A stretch of 64,000 bases of DNA from Sphaerisporangium aureirubrum (GCF_042658925.1 NZ_JBHSRF010000015.1:62001-126000); one strand, 5' to 3'. Shown: positions 49,565-58,118, counted from the first letter of the stretch. Translations and numbers: made by a program. The notes: generated by a model from the letters alone, not told the origin.

Positions 49565-50851
49565 TCAGGTGAACACGGTGGGGATCGCCGCGTCCCCTGC
49601 CGACAGATGGTGCGCGTCCTTCGGCAGCTCCGCCACCGACGCCAGGTGCCGTTCCCGGGCCTCGTCGAGCGGCTCGCGCCCGACGACCACCCCGCCGCGC
49701 ACCAGCGGGCGCAGCAGCGGCCGGGTGCCCGCCGGGGTCGCGCACCCGGGGACGGTGGTGACGAGCTCGCCGGCGGCGACGCCGTCCTCCAGCTCGCGGA
49801 AGGCCGTCTTGCGCCCGCCCTTGGACGGCTTGCCCACCGACTGCTTCGCCACCGGCTGCAGCGTCCCCGCGGCGTCCTCCCGGGCCACCAGCTTGTACAC
49901 CATCGACGCGGTCGGCGCCCCCGAGCCGGTGACCACCGAGGTGCCGACGCCGTACCCGTCCACGGGCGCGGCACCGAGCGCGGCGATGGCGTACTCGTCG
50001 AGGTCGCCGGTGACCACGACGCGGGTGCCGGTGGCGCCGAGCCCGTCCAGCAGCCGCCGCACCTCGTGCGCCGACGCGGCCAGGTCCCCGGAGTCGATCC
50101 GCACCGCGCCGAGCGACGGCCCGGCCAGCTCCACCGCCGTGCGCACCGCCTTGGCGACGTCGTAGGTGTCCACCAGCAGCGTCGTGCCGGTGCCGAGGAA
50201 GTCCAGCTGCGCCTGGAAGGCGTCGTGCTCGGAGTCGTGCAGCAGCGTGAACGCGTGCGCCGCCGTCCCGGCCGTCGGCACGCCGTACAGGCTCCCGGCC
50301 ATGAGGTTGGAGGTGGACGCGAACCCGGCCAGGTACGCCGCCCGCGCCGCCGCGACCGCGGCCCCCTCGTGGGTGCGCCGCGACCCCATCTCGATGATCG
50401 GCCGCTCCCCGGCCGCGCGCACCATGCGGGACGCCGCCGAGGCCACCGCCGAGTCGTGGTTGAGGATCGAGAGGACCACCGTCTCCAGCAGCACGGCCTC
50501 GGCGAACGTGCCGTCCACCACCATGATCGGGGAGCCGGGGAAGTAGCACTCGCCCTCGCCGTAGCCGTGCACGTCCCCGGAGAAGCGGTAGGAGGCCAGG
50601 AACTCCAGCGTGCGCTCGTCCACCACCCGCCCGCGCCGCAGGAAATCCAGCTCGGCCGCACCGAACCGGAACCCCTCGATCGCGTCCAGGACGCGGCCGG
50701 TGCCCGCGACCACGCCGTACCGCCTGCCGTGCGGGAGATGGCGGGCGAACACCTCGAACACCGCCCGGCGGTGCGCGGCGCCGCTCCCGAGGGCCGCCTC
50801 GAGCATCGTCAGCTCATAGTGATCGGTGAGCAACGCGCCGCTCATGGGCAT
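49565..50851 (-). CDS. pncB: Nicotinate phosphoribosyltransferase
   Basis: 428 residues. Family motifs are ALLTDHYELTMLEAAL, GRRYGVVAGTGRVLDAI, FPGSPIMVVDG, ILNHDSAVASAASRM, IEMGSRRTHE, GTSAHAFTLLHD-type segment (here GTAAHAFTLLHD), LLVDTYDV, RIDSGDLA and YGVGTSVVTGSG. It makes nicotinate mononucleotide from nicotinate and PRPP in the Preiss-Handler pathway. ATG 50851, ATG 50845 or GTG 50857 are possible starts. Divergent from clpS, as pncB1 is from clpS in mycobacteria. Confidence 0.94.
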   Translation of the reverse strand: MPMSGALLTDHYELTMLEAALGSGAAHRRAVFEVFARHLPHGRRYGVVAGTGRVLDAIEGFRFGAAELDFLRRGRVVDERTLEFLASYRFSGDVHGYGEGECYFPGSPIMVVDGTFAEAVLLETVVLSILNHDSAVASAASRMVRAAGERPIIEMGSRRTHEGAAVAAARAAYLAGFASTSNLMAGSLYGVPTAGTAAHAFTLLHDSEHDAFQAQLDFLGTGTTLLVDTYDVAKAVRTAVELAGPSLGAVRIDSGDLAASAHEVRRLLDGLGATGTRVVVTGDLDEYAIAALGAAPVDGYGVGTSVVTGSGAPTASMVYKLVAREDAAGTLQPVAKQSVGKPSKGGRKTAFRELEDGVAAGELVTTVPGCATPAGTRPLLRPLVRGGVVVGREPLDEARERHLASVAELPKDAHHLSAGDAAIPTVFT

Positions 50852-50896
50852 CTTCACAAGTCGAAGAGTACGACCGGGGTAGGGCAGGATGGGAAG

Positions 50897-51187
50897 GTGG
50901 GTAGTACCGCTCCAGCCGAAGTCGCGCGTCCCGAGATGGACGTCCGGCCCGATCTTCCGTGGCTGACCATCGTCTGGAACGACCCTGTGAACCTCATGTC
51001 GTACGTGACCTACGTGCTGCAGACCGTCTTCGGCTATCCGAAGGCCAAGGCCGAGAAGCTCATGCTCGACGTCCACCACAAGGGCAGGGCCGTGGTGGCC
51101 AGCGGCACCCGCGAGGAGATGGAACGCGACGTGCAGATCCTCCACTCCTACGGCCTGTGGGCCACCGTCCAGCGGGACTCGGCGTGA
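50897..51187 (+). CDS. clpS: ClpS adaptor of the Clp protease
   Basis: 96 residues. ClpS core: LPWLTIVWNDPVNLMSYVTYV, then AEKLMLDVHHKGRAVVASG and ERDVQILHSYGLWATV. It delivers N-degron substrates to the ClpC/ClpA unfoldase; the Asn-Asp of WNDP and the His of LDVHHKG belong to the N-degron pocket region. GTG 50897 is taken; ATG 50936 would still keep the core. Overlaps the next gene by 4 bp. Confidence 0.93.
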   Translation: MGSTAPAEVARPEMDVRPDLPWLTIVWNDPVNLMSYVTYVLQTVFGYPKAKAEKLMLDVHHKGRAVVASGTREEMERDVQILHSYGLWATVQRDSA

Positions 51188-51711
51188 GCACCGGATTCCG
51201 CCCGGTGCGGGGCGGCGGCGTCGCCATCGAGCTGGACGCCGGCGAGGCGTCCATCCTGCGCTCCCTGGTCACCCAGATCCTCGGCCTGGTGCAGCCCGGC
51301 CCGACCGGTGACGATCCCCTGGAGCGGGCGCTCGGCATCGGGGCGGCGCAGGAGCCGTCCGACCCCGTGCTCGCCAGGCTGTTCCCCTCGGCGTACGCCG
51401 ACGACGACAAGGCCTCGTCGGAGTTCCGCCGCTACACCGAGGCGACCCTGCGCGACGGCAAGCGCGCCGACGCCGAGACCCTGCTGGAGACCGCCGAGCA
51501 GGGCCGGGTCGAGCTGACCGGCGATCAGGCCGAGGCGTGGCTGCGCGCGCTGAACGACGTGCGGCTGGCCCTCGGCGTGCGGCTCGAGGTCACCGAGGAG
51601 ATCCACGAGGAGCTGGCCGAGATGCGCGACGACGACCCGCGCTATCCGGCGTTCGTCACCTACGACTGGCTGACCTACCTGCAGGACACGCTCGTCCGGG
51701 CGCTTTGGTAA
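51184..51711 (+). CDS. DUF2017 family protein
   Basis: 175 residues, helical and acidic. Starts in a GTGA overlap with the clpS stop. Family features include VAIELDAGEASILRSLVTQI, DPVLARLFPSAYADD, EFRRYTEATLRDGKR and a C-terminal TYDWLTYLQDTLVRAL. It is conserved immediately after clpS in actinobacteria (Rv1332 position); function unknown, perhaps linked to ClpS-dependent proteolysis. Confidence 0.88.
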   Translation: MSTGFRPVRGGGVAIELDAGEASILRSLVTQILGLVQPGPTGDDPLERALGIGAAQEPSDPVLARLFPSAYADDDKASSEFRRYTEATLRDGKRADAETLLETAEQGRVELTGDQAEAWLRALNDVRLALGVRLEVTEEIHEELAEMRDDDPRYPAFVTYDWLTYLQDTLVRALW

Positions 51712-51720
51712 CTTCCAGGC

Positions 51721-52128
51721 ATGCTGACGATCGCACGGGAGCTGGCCGACAAGATCATCGCCCATGCGTGGGCGGACCACCCCGACGAGGCGTGCGGGGT
51801 GATCGCCGGGCCGGTGGGCTCGGACCGGCCCGAGAGGTTCGTGCCGATGGAGAACGCCGAGCGTTCCCCCACCTTCTACCGCTTCGACTCCGGAGAGCAG
51901 TTGCGGGTGTGGCGCGAGATGGACGACCGGGACGAGGAGCCGGTGGTGATCTACCACTCGCACACCTCCACCGAGGCGTACCCCTCGCGCACCGACGTCT
52001 CCTACGCGGCCGAGCCGAACGCCCACTACGTCCTGGTGTCCACCGCCGACCCCGATGACGTGCAGTTCCGCTCGTACCGCATCCTGGACGGCGTGATCAC
52101 CGAGGAGAAGGTGGAGATCGCCGGCTAG
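51721..52128 (+). CDS. mec: JAMM/M67 metallopeptidase Mec (CysO-cysteine hydrolase)
   Basis: 135 residues. JAMM motif complete: Glu23 in DEACGVIAG and HSH-x7-SxxD (His79, His81, Ser89, Asp92). In M. tuberculosis Mec releases cysteine from the CysO-cysteine adduct. It lies 9 bp after DUF2017 and upstream of cysO and cysM. Because the CysO here ends in Gly-Gly-Ala-Arg, this enzyme may also remove the last two residues. Confidence 0.92.
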   Translation: MLTIARELADKIIAHAWADHPDEACGVIAGPVGSDRPERFVPMENAERSPTFYRFDSGEQLRVWREMDDRDEEPVVIYHSHTSTEAYPSRTDVSYAAEPNAHYVLVSTADPDDVQFRSYRILDGVITEEKVEIAG

Positions 52129-52189
52129 ACGCGCCCTAGTGCCCTCCTGGCCGCGCGGACGGCGGCCATGGGGGCGCTGGACGGGAAGC

Positions 52190-52205
52190 TGTACAGTTGT
52201 GTACA
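52190..52205 (+). promoter_or_regulatory. TGTACA-4-TGTACA palindrome over a leaderless -10 box
   Basis: Perfect 6-4-6 inverted repeat. It contains the -10-like TACAGT (52192-52197), and its last base is the A of the ATG of the 44-codon ORF. A repressor bound here would block transcription of the leader ORF and cysO-cysM. Confidence 0.55.
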
Positions 52206-52339
52206 TGCTGACGACTGACCCGGAGATGGCGAGCACCCCGGTGCGCGCGGGGCATTCGTCGCCTGTGTCGCCCGTGTCGCCCGTGCAGAACCACCTGTTC
52301 GCGCACACCCCCTTCGTCGTCGTCTACGACTGTCCGTGA
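52205..52339 (+). CDS. 44-residue leader ORF before cysO-cysM
   Basis: ATG sits 7 bases after a TACAGT box with no ribosome-binding site, so it is probably leaderless. The product has a Ser-Pro-Val triplet repeat encoded by 9-bp DNA repeats and ends FVVVYDCP, with its only cysteine one residue before the end. Position between mec and cysO and the terminal Cys codon suggest a cysteine-responsive leader peptide of the kind known for mycobacterial sulfur genes; this is inference. It could be a non-functional ORF. Confidence 0.5.
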   Translation: MLTTDPEMASTPVRAGHSSPVSPVSPVQNHLFAHTPFVVVYDCP

Positions 52340-52386
52340 TCGCTGGAATCCCCGCCGACCACCTTGTGTTCACAACCGCTGGGTGC

Positions 52387-52403
52387 CCGGTGACCCCCAC
52401 CGG
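52387..52403 (+). other. Hairpin in the cysO leader (possible attenuator)
   Basis: CCGGTG ACCCC CACCGG, a perfect 6-bp stem and 5-base loop, 47 bp after the leader ORF stop and 44 bp before cysO. Position fits an attenuator or ribosome-stall-controlled structure, but it lacks a T-tract. Confidence 0.3.
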
Positions 52404-52447
52404 CGACCGCTGACGACATTCAGACACCGACCGAGGAGCCTGCCGCG

Positions 52448-52726
52448 ATGGCCATCGAGGTTCGCATTCCGACCATCCTCCGCACCTACACCGACGGCGC
52501 GAAGGCCGTGCCCGCCGACGGATCGACCCTGTCCGACCTGATCGGCGACCTCGAGACCCGCCACCCGGGCCTCAAGGCGCGCATCGTGGACGACGGCGGC
52601 CTGCGCCGCTTCGTCAACGTCTACCTCAACGACGAGGACGTCCGGTTCCTCGGCGGCCTGGACACCCCGGTCGCCGACGGCGACACCGTGACGGTGCTGC
52701 CCGCGGTCGCGGGCGGCGCGCGGTAG
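52448..52726 (+). CDS. cysO: CysO sulfur-carrier protein (MoaD/ThiS family)
   Basis: 92 residues with a ubiquitin-like fold: VRIPTILRTYTDGAKAV, LSDLIGDLETRHPGL, RRFVNVYLNDEDVRFLGGLDTPV and GDTVTVLPAVAGG. The C-terminal glycine is normally thiocarboxylated and donates sulfur to O-phosphoserine. Here Gly89-Gly90 is followed by Ala-Arg, so the carrier is made as a precursor. A GAGGAGCC site precedes the ATG. cysM starts 5 bp after the stop. Confidence 0.94.
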   Translation: MAIEVRIPTILRTYTDGAKAVPADGSTLSDLIGDLETRHPGLKARIVDDGGLRRFVNVYLNDEDVRFLGGLDTPVADGDTVTVLPAVAGGAR

Positions 52727-52731
52727 TCGTC

Positions 52732-53679
52732 ATGCGTTTCGAATCGCTCACCGAGTCCGTCGGGCGCACCCCGCTCGTGGGCCTGCCCAGGCTGTCCCCC
52801 TCGCCGGACGTGCGCGTCTGGGCCAAGCTGGAGGACCGCAACCCGACGGGCTCGGTCAAGGACCGCCCGGCGCTGTGGATGATCCAGGAGGCCGAGAAGG
52901 ACGGCCTGCTCACCCCCGGCTGCACCATCCTGGAACCCACCTCCGGCAACACCGGCATCTCGCTGGCGATGGCCGCCGGGCTCAAGGGCTACAAGCTGAT
53001 CTGCGTCATGCCGGAGAACACCTCCGAGGAACGCCGCCAGCTGCTGCGCATGTGGGGCGCCAAGATCATCTCCTCCCCGGCGGCGGGCGGGTCCAACGAG
53101 GCCGTGCGGGTCGCCAAGCAGCTCGCCGCCGAGAACCCCTCCTGGGTGATGCTGTACCAATACGGCAACCCCGCCAACTGGCGCTCCCACTACGAGAGCA
53201 CCGGTCCCGAGCTGCTGGAGGACCTGCCGTCGATCACCCACTTCGTCGCGGGCCTCGGCACCACCGGCACGCTCATGGGCGTGGGGCGCTTCCTGCGCGA
53301 GCGGGTGCCCGGCGTGAGCATCGTCGCCGCCGAGCCGAGGTACGGCGAGCTGGTGTACGGCCTGCGCAACGTCGACGAGGGCTTCATCCCGGAGATCTAC
53401 GACGCCGACGTGCTGACCACGCGTTACTCGGTCACCTCGGCGGACGCCCTGCGCCGCACCCGTGAGCTGCTGTCCGCCGAGGGCATCTTCGCCGGCATCT
53501 CCACCGGCTGCGCCCTGCACGCGGCCCTCGGCATGGCCGCCAAGGCCGTCAAGGCGGGGGAGCGGGCGGACATCGCGTTCATCGTGGCCGACGGCGGGTG
53601 GAAGTACCTGTCGACCGGCGCCTACGAGGGCACCCTCGACGAGGCGGAGGACCGCCTCGAAGGCCAGCTCTGGGCCTGA
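52732..53679 (+). CDS. cysM: CysO-dependent cysteine synthase CysM
   Basis: 315 residues, PLP fold type II. The PLP lysine is Lys43 (NPTGSVKDRPA), with substrate loop TSGNTG (70-75), GLGTTGTLMGVGRFL and ADGGWKYLSTGAY. The Arg of the RRQLLRMWGA region (known in M. tuberculosis CysM for O-phosphoserine specificity) is conserved in context. With Mec and CysO it forms a complete sulfur-carrier route to cysteine that tolerates oxidative stress. Confidence 0.95.
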   Translation: MRFESLTESVGRTPLVGLPRLSPSPDVRVWAKLEDRNPTGSVKDRPALWMIQEAEKDGLLTPGCTILEPTSGNTGISLAMAAGLKGYKLICVMPENTSEERRQLLRMWGAKIISSPAAGGSNEAVRVAKQLAAENPSWVMLYQYGNPANWRSHYESTGPELLEDLPSITHFVAGLGTTGTLMGVGRFLRERVPGVSIVAAEPRYGELVYGLRNVDEGFIPEIYDADVLTTRYSVTSADALRRTRELLSAEGIFAGISTGCALHAALGMAAKAVKAGERADIAFIVADGGWKYLSTGAYEGTLDEAEDRLEGQLWA

Positions 53680-53827
53680 TCACCGGCTCCCCAAGGGCCT
53701 GATGGCGTCTTCCGGCCGTCCCCCGCCGCGCACGGCGGGCGGGCGGCCGGCGCGCGTCCGGGACGGGCCTCCGTTAAGGTAGGGGTCCAGAACAACATTC
53801 GGTACCCGGAGCGAGGCAAGCGCGCGC

Positions 53828-54616
53828 ATGACGAAGTTCGACGAGGCGACCCAGGCGATCCGGCTCGACGAGACCACCTACGACGTGTGCCTTGACCCCG
53901 GTTACGTGGTCGGCACCCGGCTCAACGGCGGCTACCTCATGGCGGCGCTGCTCCGCGCGGCCGTCGACGCCTCGCCGTACGACCACCCGGTGTCCACGTC
54001 GGTGCAGTTCCTGCGGGCGCCGGTCACCGGCCCCGCGCGGGTGATCCTCGAACCGCTCAAGTCCGGGCGCACCGCCGCGATGACCCGCGCCACCCTGGTC
54101 CAGGGCGACACCGCCTACCTGGAGGCGCTGATCACCACCGCGACGCTCGACGGCGCCCCCGCCGTCTGGGCCGGCGAGCCCCCCGCCATGCCGTCCCCCG
54201 AGGACTGCCTCTGGCTGCCCGACCCCAAGCCCGAGTCCAACATGACGCTCAACGCCCGCATGGAGCTGCGCTTCGACCCGCCCACCATCGGGTGGCTCAC
54301 CGGCGCGCCAACCGGCCGGCCGGAGTCACGGGCCTACTTCCGCCTGTCCGAGCCGCAGGACCCCGACCCGTACGTGCTCGCCATGGCCGTGGACGTGCTG
54401 CCGCCCGTGGTGTTCTCCGCCGGGCACCGCGGCTGGGCCCCCACGGTGGAGCTCACCTGGCACCTGCGGGCCCTGCCCGCGCCCGGCTGGCTCACGCTGA
54501 TCGGCTCGGGGCGGCTGATCAGGGACGGGTGGTTCGACGAGGACGTCGAGGTGTGGGACTCCGCGGGGAACCTCGTGGCGCAGTCGCGGCAGATGGCGAG
54601 ACTTGGGCGAGGTTGA
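53828..54616 (+). CDS. Acyl-CoA thioesterase-like double hot-dog protein
   Basis: 262 residues. TesB/4HBT_3-type: GTRLNGGYLMAALLRAAVDA, VSTSVQFLRAPVTGPARV, then the second hot-dog with ELTWHLRALPAPGWL and the C-terminal AGNLVAQSRQMARLG. It probably hydrolyses acyl-CoAs. GGAGCGAGG lies upstream of the ATG and a TAAGGT box at 53775-53780. It sits between cysM and murI, where many relatives have a rhomboid gene. Confidence 0.84.
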   Translation: MTKFDEATQAIRLDETTYDVCLDPGYVVGTRLNGGYLMAALLRAAVDASPYDHPVSTSVQFLRAPVTGPARVILEPLKSGRTAAMTRATLVQGDTAYLEALITTATLDGAPAVWAGEPPAMPSPEDCLWLPDPKPESNMTLNARMELRFDPPTIGWLTGAPTGRPESRAYFRLSEPQDPDPYVLAMAVDVLPPVVFSAGHRGWAPTVELTWHLRALPAPGWLTLIGSGRLIRDGWFDEDVEVWDSAGNLVAQSRQMARLGRG

Positions 54617-54706
54617 GCGGATCCGTCCGGTGACGGGCGGAGGATTACTCCGATGTGAGCATTCTTACCGGGAGCGATTGTTCGTGGTCCCCTAACCTTG
54701 AGCATC

Positions 54707-55609
54707 ATGGTGGACATCGGGAGCGTCGCCCACGCGCCGTGGGTCAGCGTGCTGGAATCATCGGCCGGGCTCGGCGGCGGCCCGGGACCCGCCATCGGGA
54801 TCTTCGACAGCGGCGTCGGCGGGCTCACCGTCGCGCGCTCGATCATCGACCAGCTCCCGAACGAATCGATCCTCTATGTCGCCGACACCGCCCGCCAGCC
54901 GTACGGGCCGAAGCGGATCGCGCAGGTGCGGGCGTACGCGCTCGAGGTCATGGACCACATGGTCGAGCACGACGTCAAGATGCTCGTGATCGCCTGCAAC
55001 ACCGCCAGCGCCGCCATGCTGAGGGACGCCAGGGAGCGGTACGACGTGCCGGTGGTCGAGGTCATCCAGCCCGCCACCCGCCGGGCCGTCCGGGCCACCA
55101 GGAACGGCCGGATCGGCGTGGTCGCCACCCGGGCCACCATCGAGTCGATGGCCTACCACGACGCGTTCGCCGCCGCGCCCGACGTCCGCATCACCGGGGT
55201 CGCCGCACCGCGGTTCGTGGAGTTCGTGGAGCGCGGCGAGACGATGAGCGACGAGCTGATCGAGATCGCCCGGGAGTACCTGCGGCCGGTCCTCGAGGAC
55301 GGCTGCGACACCCTCATCCTCGGCTGCACCCACTATCCCCTGCTGACCGGCGCGATCTCGTACGTGGTGGGGGACGGGGTGACGCTGGTGTCCAGCGCCG
55401 AGGAGACGGCCAAGGACGTGTACCGCATCCTCCATGACCGCGGCCTCGCCGCCGCCGCCGTCACGCCCGTCCACCGCTTCCGCGAGACCGGCGACGGCAC
55501 GCTCTTCGCCGATCTCGGCAGGCGTTTCCTCGGTCCCGAGATCGGCGTCGTGGAGCGGGCACTGGTGGGTGACGTCTCAGGTGAGGAGGCGCTGACCGCG
55601 CCGAGCTAG
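54707..55609 (+). CDS. murI: Glutamate racemase
   Basis: 300 residues from ATG 54707. The motifs IGIFDSGVGGLTVARSI, YVADTARQPYGP, VIACNTASAA (Cys97) and ILGCTHYPLL (Cys207) give the two-cysteine acid/base pair that converts L- to D-glutamate for peptidoglycan. An N-terminal extension of about 27 residues precedes the usual start of the fold. TAACCT 8 bases upstream suggests a leaderless transcript; TTG 54698 is also in frame. Confidence 0.94.
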   Translation: MVDIGSVAHAPWVSVLESSAGLGGGPGPAIGIFDSGVGGLTVARSIIDQLPNESILYVADTARQPYGPKRIAQVRAYALEVMDHMVEHDVKMLVIACNTASAAMLRDARERYDVPVVEVIQPATRRAVRATRNGRIGVVATRATIESMAYHDAFAAAPDVRITGVAAPRFVEFVERGETMSDELIEIAREYLRPVLEDGCDTLILGCTHYPLLTGAISYVVGDGVTLVSSAEETAKDVYRILHDRGLAAAAVTPVHRFRETGDGTLFADLGRRFLGPEIGVVERALVGDVSGEEALTAPS

Positions 55610-55671
55610 AAGTCAGTAAGTGGGGCCGGCCGGGACGTTCCCGGAGTCCCGGTTCGTGTGAGGAGGCCGTG

Positions 55672-56424
55672 GTGAAACTGACGATCGTCGGCTGCGCGGG
55701 GAGCTTTCCCGGGCCGGACAGCCCCGCGTCGTGTTATCTGCTGGAGGCCGAGGGCTTCCGGCTGCTGCTGGATTTCGGCAACGGCGCGCTCGGTGTGCTG
55801 CAACGGCACATCGGCCTGTACGACGTGGACGCCATATGCCTGTCCCACCTGCACGCCGACCACTGCCTCGACCTGTGCGCGTATCACGTGGTCCGCACCT
55901 ACTCGCCCGACCGGCCCTTCCCCCGCGTGCCCGTGTACGCACCCAGGGACGCGCCCCGGCGGCTGTCGGCCGCGTACGGCATGTCCGAGGAGCCCGGCCT
56001 GGAGACGGCCTTCTCCTTCGAGCCGCTGCGCCCCGGCACGTTCAACGTCGGCCCGTTCGAGGTGACGGCCGCGACGATGAACCACCCCGTCGAGACCTAC
56101 GGCTTCCGCGTCTCGCACGGCGGGCGCTCGGTGGCGTACTCCGCCGACACCGGCGAGTGCACCGAGCTGGTCAAGCTGGCGGCCGGGGTGGACGTCCTGC
56201 TCTGTGAGGCGTCGTGGCCCGAGCGGCTCAACACGCCGCCCAACCTGCACCTCAACGGCCGCGAGGCCGCCGAGCACGCCGCCCGCGCCGGCGCGGGCAC
56301 CCTCGTGCTCACCCACCTGGTGCCGTGGTACGACCCCGAGGAGATCTACGCCGACGCCACCCGGGGCGGCTTCGACGGCACCCTGAAGCTGGCCCGCAGC
56401 GGCGAGGTGTACGACCTCGGCTGA
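55672..56424 (+). CDS. Metallo-beta-lactamase-fold hydrolase (Rv1339-like)
   Basis: 250 residues. Metal motif SHLHADHC plus downstream His in TMNHPVETYGF, Asp in YSADTGECTEL and the final His in LVLTHLVPWYDP. Lies between murI and rph exactly as Rv1339 does in M. tuberculosis; Rv1339 is described as an atypical class II cAMP phosphodiesterase, while the wider family is RNase Z-like. Two adjacent GTG codons (55669, 55672) follow GGAGG; the second has better spacing. Confidence 0.88.
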   Translation: MKLTIVGCAGSFPGPDSPASCYLLEAEGFRLLLDFGNGALGVLQRHIGLYDVDAICLSHLHADHCLDLCAYHVVRTYSPDRPFPRVPVYAPRDAPRRLSAAYGMSEEPGLETAFSFEPLRPGTFNVGPFEVTAATMNHPVETYGFRVSHGGRSVAYSADTGECTELVKLAAGVDVLLCEASWPERLNTPPNLHLNGREAAEHAARAGAGTLVLTHLVPWYDPEEIYADATRGGFDGTLKLARSGEVYDLG

Positions 56425-56464
56425 GCGGATGGAGCCACGCCGCGGATGACCTAGGGTGATGCTC

Positions 56465-57181
56465 ATGGCACGCCACGATGGACGCAGTCCCGATCAGCTC
56501 AGGCCCGTCAAGATCACCCGCGGCTGGCTCCCGCACGCCGAGGGATCGGTGCTGGTGGAGTTCGGCGCCACCACGGTGCTGTGCGCCGCCTCCGTGCAGG
56601 ACAGCGTGCCCCGGTGGCGCCGGGGGAGCGGGCTCGGCTGGGTGACCGCCGAGTACGCCATGCTGCCGCGCGCCACCAACACCCGCACCGACCGCGAGTC
56701 GGTGCGCGGCAAGATCGGCGGCCGCACCCACGAGATCTCCCGCCTGATCGGCCGGTCCCTGCGCGCCTGCGTCGACTACAAGGCCCTCGGCGAGAACTCC
56801 ATCGTCCTCGACTGCGACGTGCTGCGCGCCGACGGCGGCACCCGCACCGCCGCGATCACCGGGGCGTACGTGGCGCTGGTGGACGCCGTCCGCTGGATGC
56901 GCAAGCGCAAGATGTGCCCCGGCGACCCGCTGGTCGACTCCGTCGCCGCCGTCTCCGTCGGCATCGTGGGCGACACCCCGCTGCTCGACCTCTGCTACAC
57001 CGAGGACGTCGCCGCCGAGACCGACATGAACGTCGTGATGACCGGCTCCGGCGAGTTCGTCGAGGTCCAGGGCACCGCCGAGGGCGTCCCGTTCGCCCGC
57101 GGCACCCTGGACAGCCTGCTGGACCTCGCCACCGCCGGCTGCGTCGACCTCACCCGCTACCAGCGCGAGGCCCTGGCGTGA
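56465..57181 (+). CDS. rph: Ribonuclease PH
   Basis: 238 residues. The start MARHDGRSPDQLRPVKITRG, then GSVLVEFGATTVLCAASV, the RTDRESVRGKIGGRTHEISR phosphate- and RNA-binding region, LDCDVLRADGGTRTAAITGA and VVMTGSGEFVEVQGTAEG are all canonical. It trims tRNA 3' ends phosphorolytically. TAGGGT lies 7 bases before the ATG, suggesting a leaderless mRNA. In-frame GTG 56456 and ATG 56459 overlap that box and are less likely. Confidence 0.95.
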   Translation: MARHDGRSPDQLRPVKITRGWLPHAEGSVLVEFGATTVLCAASVQDSVPRWRRGSGLGWVTAEYAMLPRATNTRTDRESVRGKIGGRTHEISRLIGRSLRACVDYKALGENSIVLDCDVLRADGGTRTAAITGAYVALVDAVRWMRKRKMCPGDPLVDSVAAVSVGIVGDTPLLDLCYTEDVAAETDMNVVMTGSGEFVEVQGTAEGVPFARGTLDSLLDLATAGCVDLTRYQREALA

Positions 57182-57266
57182 CCTCGATAAACCCGTGGCG
57201 CCCGATCTCCGTCCTGGGCCAGGCTGGTACCCGTACGGCACTCACCCCACAGAACGGAGCCTTCGC

Positions 57267-57872
57267 ATGAGCAGGGTGGTGCTGGCCACACGCAACCCCG
57301 GCAAGATCACCGAGCTGCGCCGCATCCTCGCCGAGGCCGACGACAAGACCGAGCTGATCGGCCTCGAGGAATACCCCGAGATCGGCGACATCCCCGAGAC
57401 CGGCCTGACCTTCGCCGAGAACGCCTTGATCAAGGCCCACGCCGTGGCCCAGGCCACCGGCCTCCCCGCCGTCGCCGACGACTCCGGCCTCTGCGTGGAC
57501 GCCCTGAACGGCATGCCCGGCGTCTTCTCCGCCCGCTGGTCCGGCACCCACGGCGACGACAAGGCCAACCTGGCCCTGCTGCTGGCCCAGATCTCCGACG
57601 TCCCCGAAGTCCACCGCTCCGCCCACTTCACCTGCGCCGCCGCCCTGGTCCTCCCCACCGGCGAAGAGCGGGTAGCGGAAGGCGTCATAACCGGCGAGAT
57701 AATCCGCACCCCCCGAGGCACCGGCGGCTTCGGCTACGACCCCATCTTCCTCCCCACCGGCGAAACCCGCACCACCGCCGAAATGCCCCCCGCCGCCAAA
57801 GACGCCACCAGCCACCGAGGCCGCGCCTTCCGCGCCCTCGTCCCCATGATCCACACCCTCCTCCCCTCCTAA
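57267..57872 (+). CDS. rdgB: Non-canonical purine NTP pyrophosphatase (XTP/dITP diphosphatase)
   Basis: 201 residues of the Ham1 family: VLATRNPGKITELRRIL, GLTFAENALIKAHA, ADDSGLCVDALNGMPGVFSARW, GTGGFGYDPIF and SHRGRAFRAL. It removes dITP, ITP and XTP from the nucleotide pool. The ATG at 57267 has CGGAGC upstream; the frame extends to 57195 without support. Last gene of the rph-rdgB pair and the last one before a 1.3-kb repeat region. Confidence 0.95.
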   Translation: MSRVVLATRNPGKITELRRILAEADDKTELIGLEEYPEIGDIPETGLTFAENALIKAHAVAQATGLPAVADDSGLCVDALNGMPGVFSARWSGTHGDDKANLALLLAQISDVPEVHRSAHFTCAAALVLPTGEERVAEGVITGEIIRTPRGTGGFGYDPIFLPTGETRTTAEMPPAAKDATSHRGRAFRALVPMIHTLLPS

Positions 57873-57900
57873 CCCCACCAACCCTCGTACCAGCACCATC

Positions 57901-58118
57901 CAGGCGCTGATCGTGTGTCTGTTTTCGGCGCCGGTACGGCGGGTCGTGGGTCGGTGAATCGGCGCCGCCGTGCGGCGGATAACCCGTGGTGTGTGCGGCG
58001 CCGGTGAAATGGTCCTTGCTGGAGGGCGCGCTTCGCGCGGGAGGCGCAAGGGCTGTTCTTCCTGCGGGGGACACCCCCGCACCCCCGGGTCCTGCCGGGC
58101 TCACCATGCTCCGCCGCG
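57901..58118. repeat. Direct repeat, copy 1 (about 218 bp)
   Basis: Begins CAGGCGCTGATCGTGTGTCT and ends at CCGCCGCG. About 97% identical to copy 2 at 58193, with roughly five substitutions and one 1-bp indel. Contains the internal GC palindrome GGGGGACACCCCC. The copies are 292 bp apart start to start. Confidence 0.9.
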
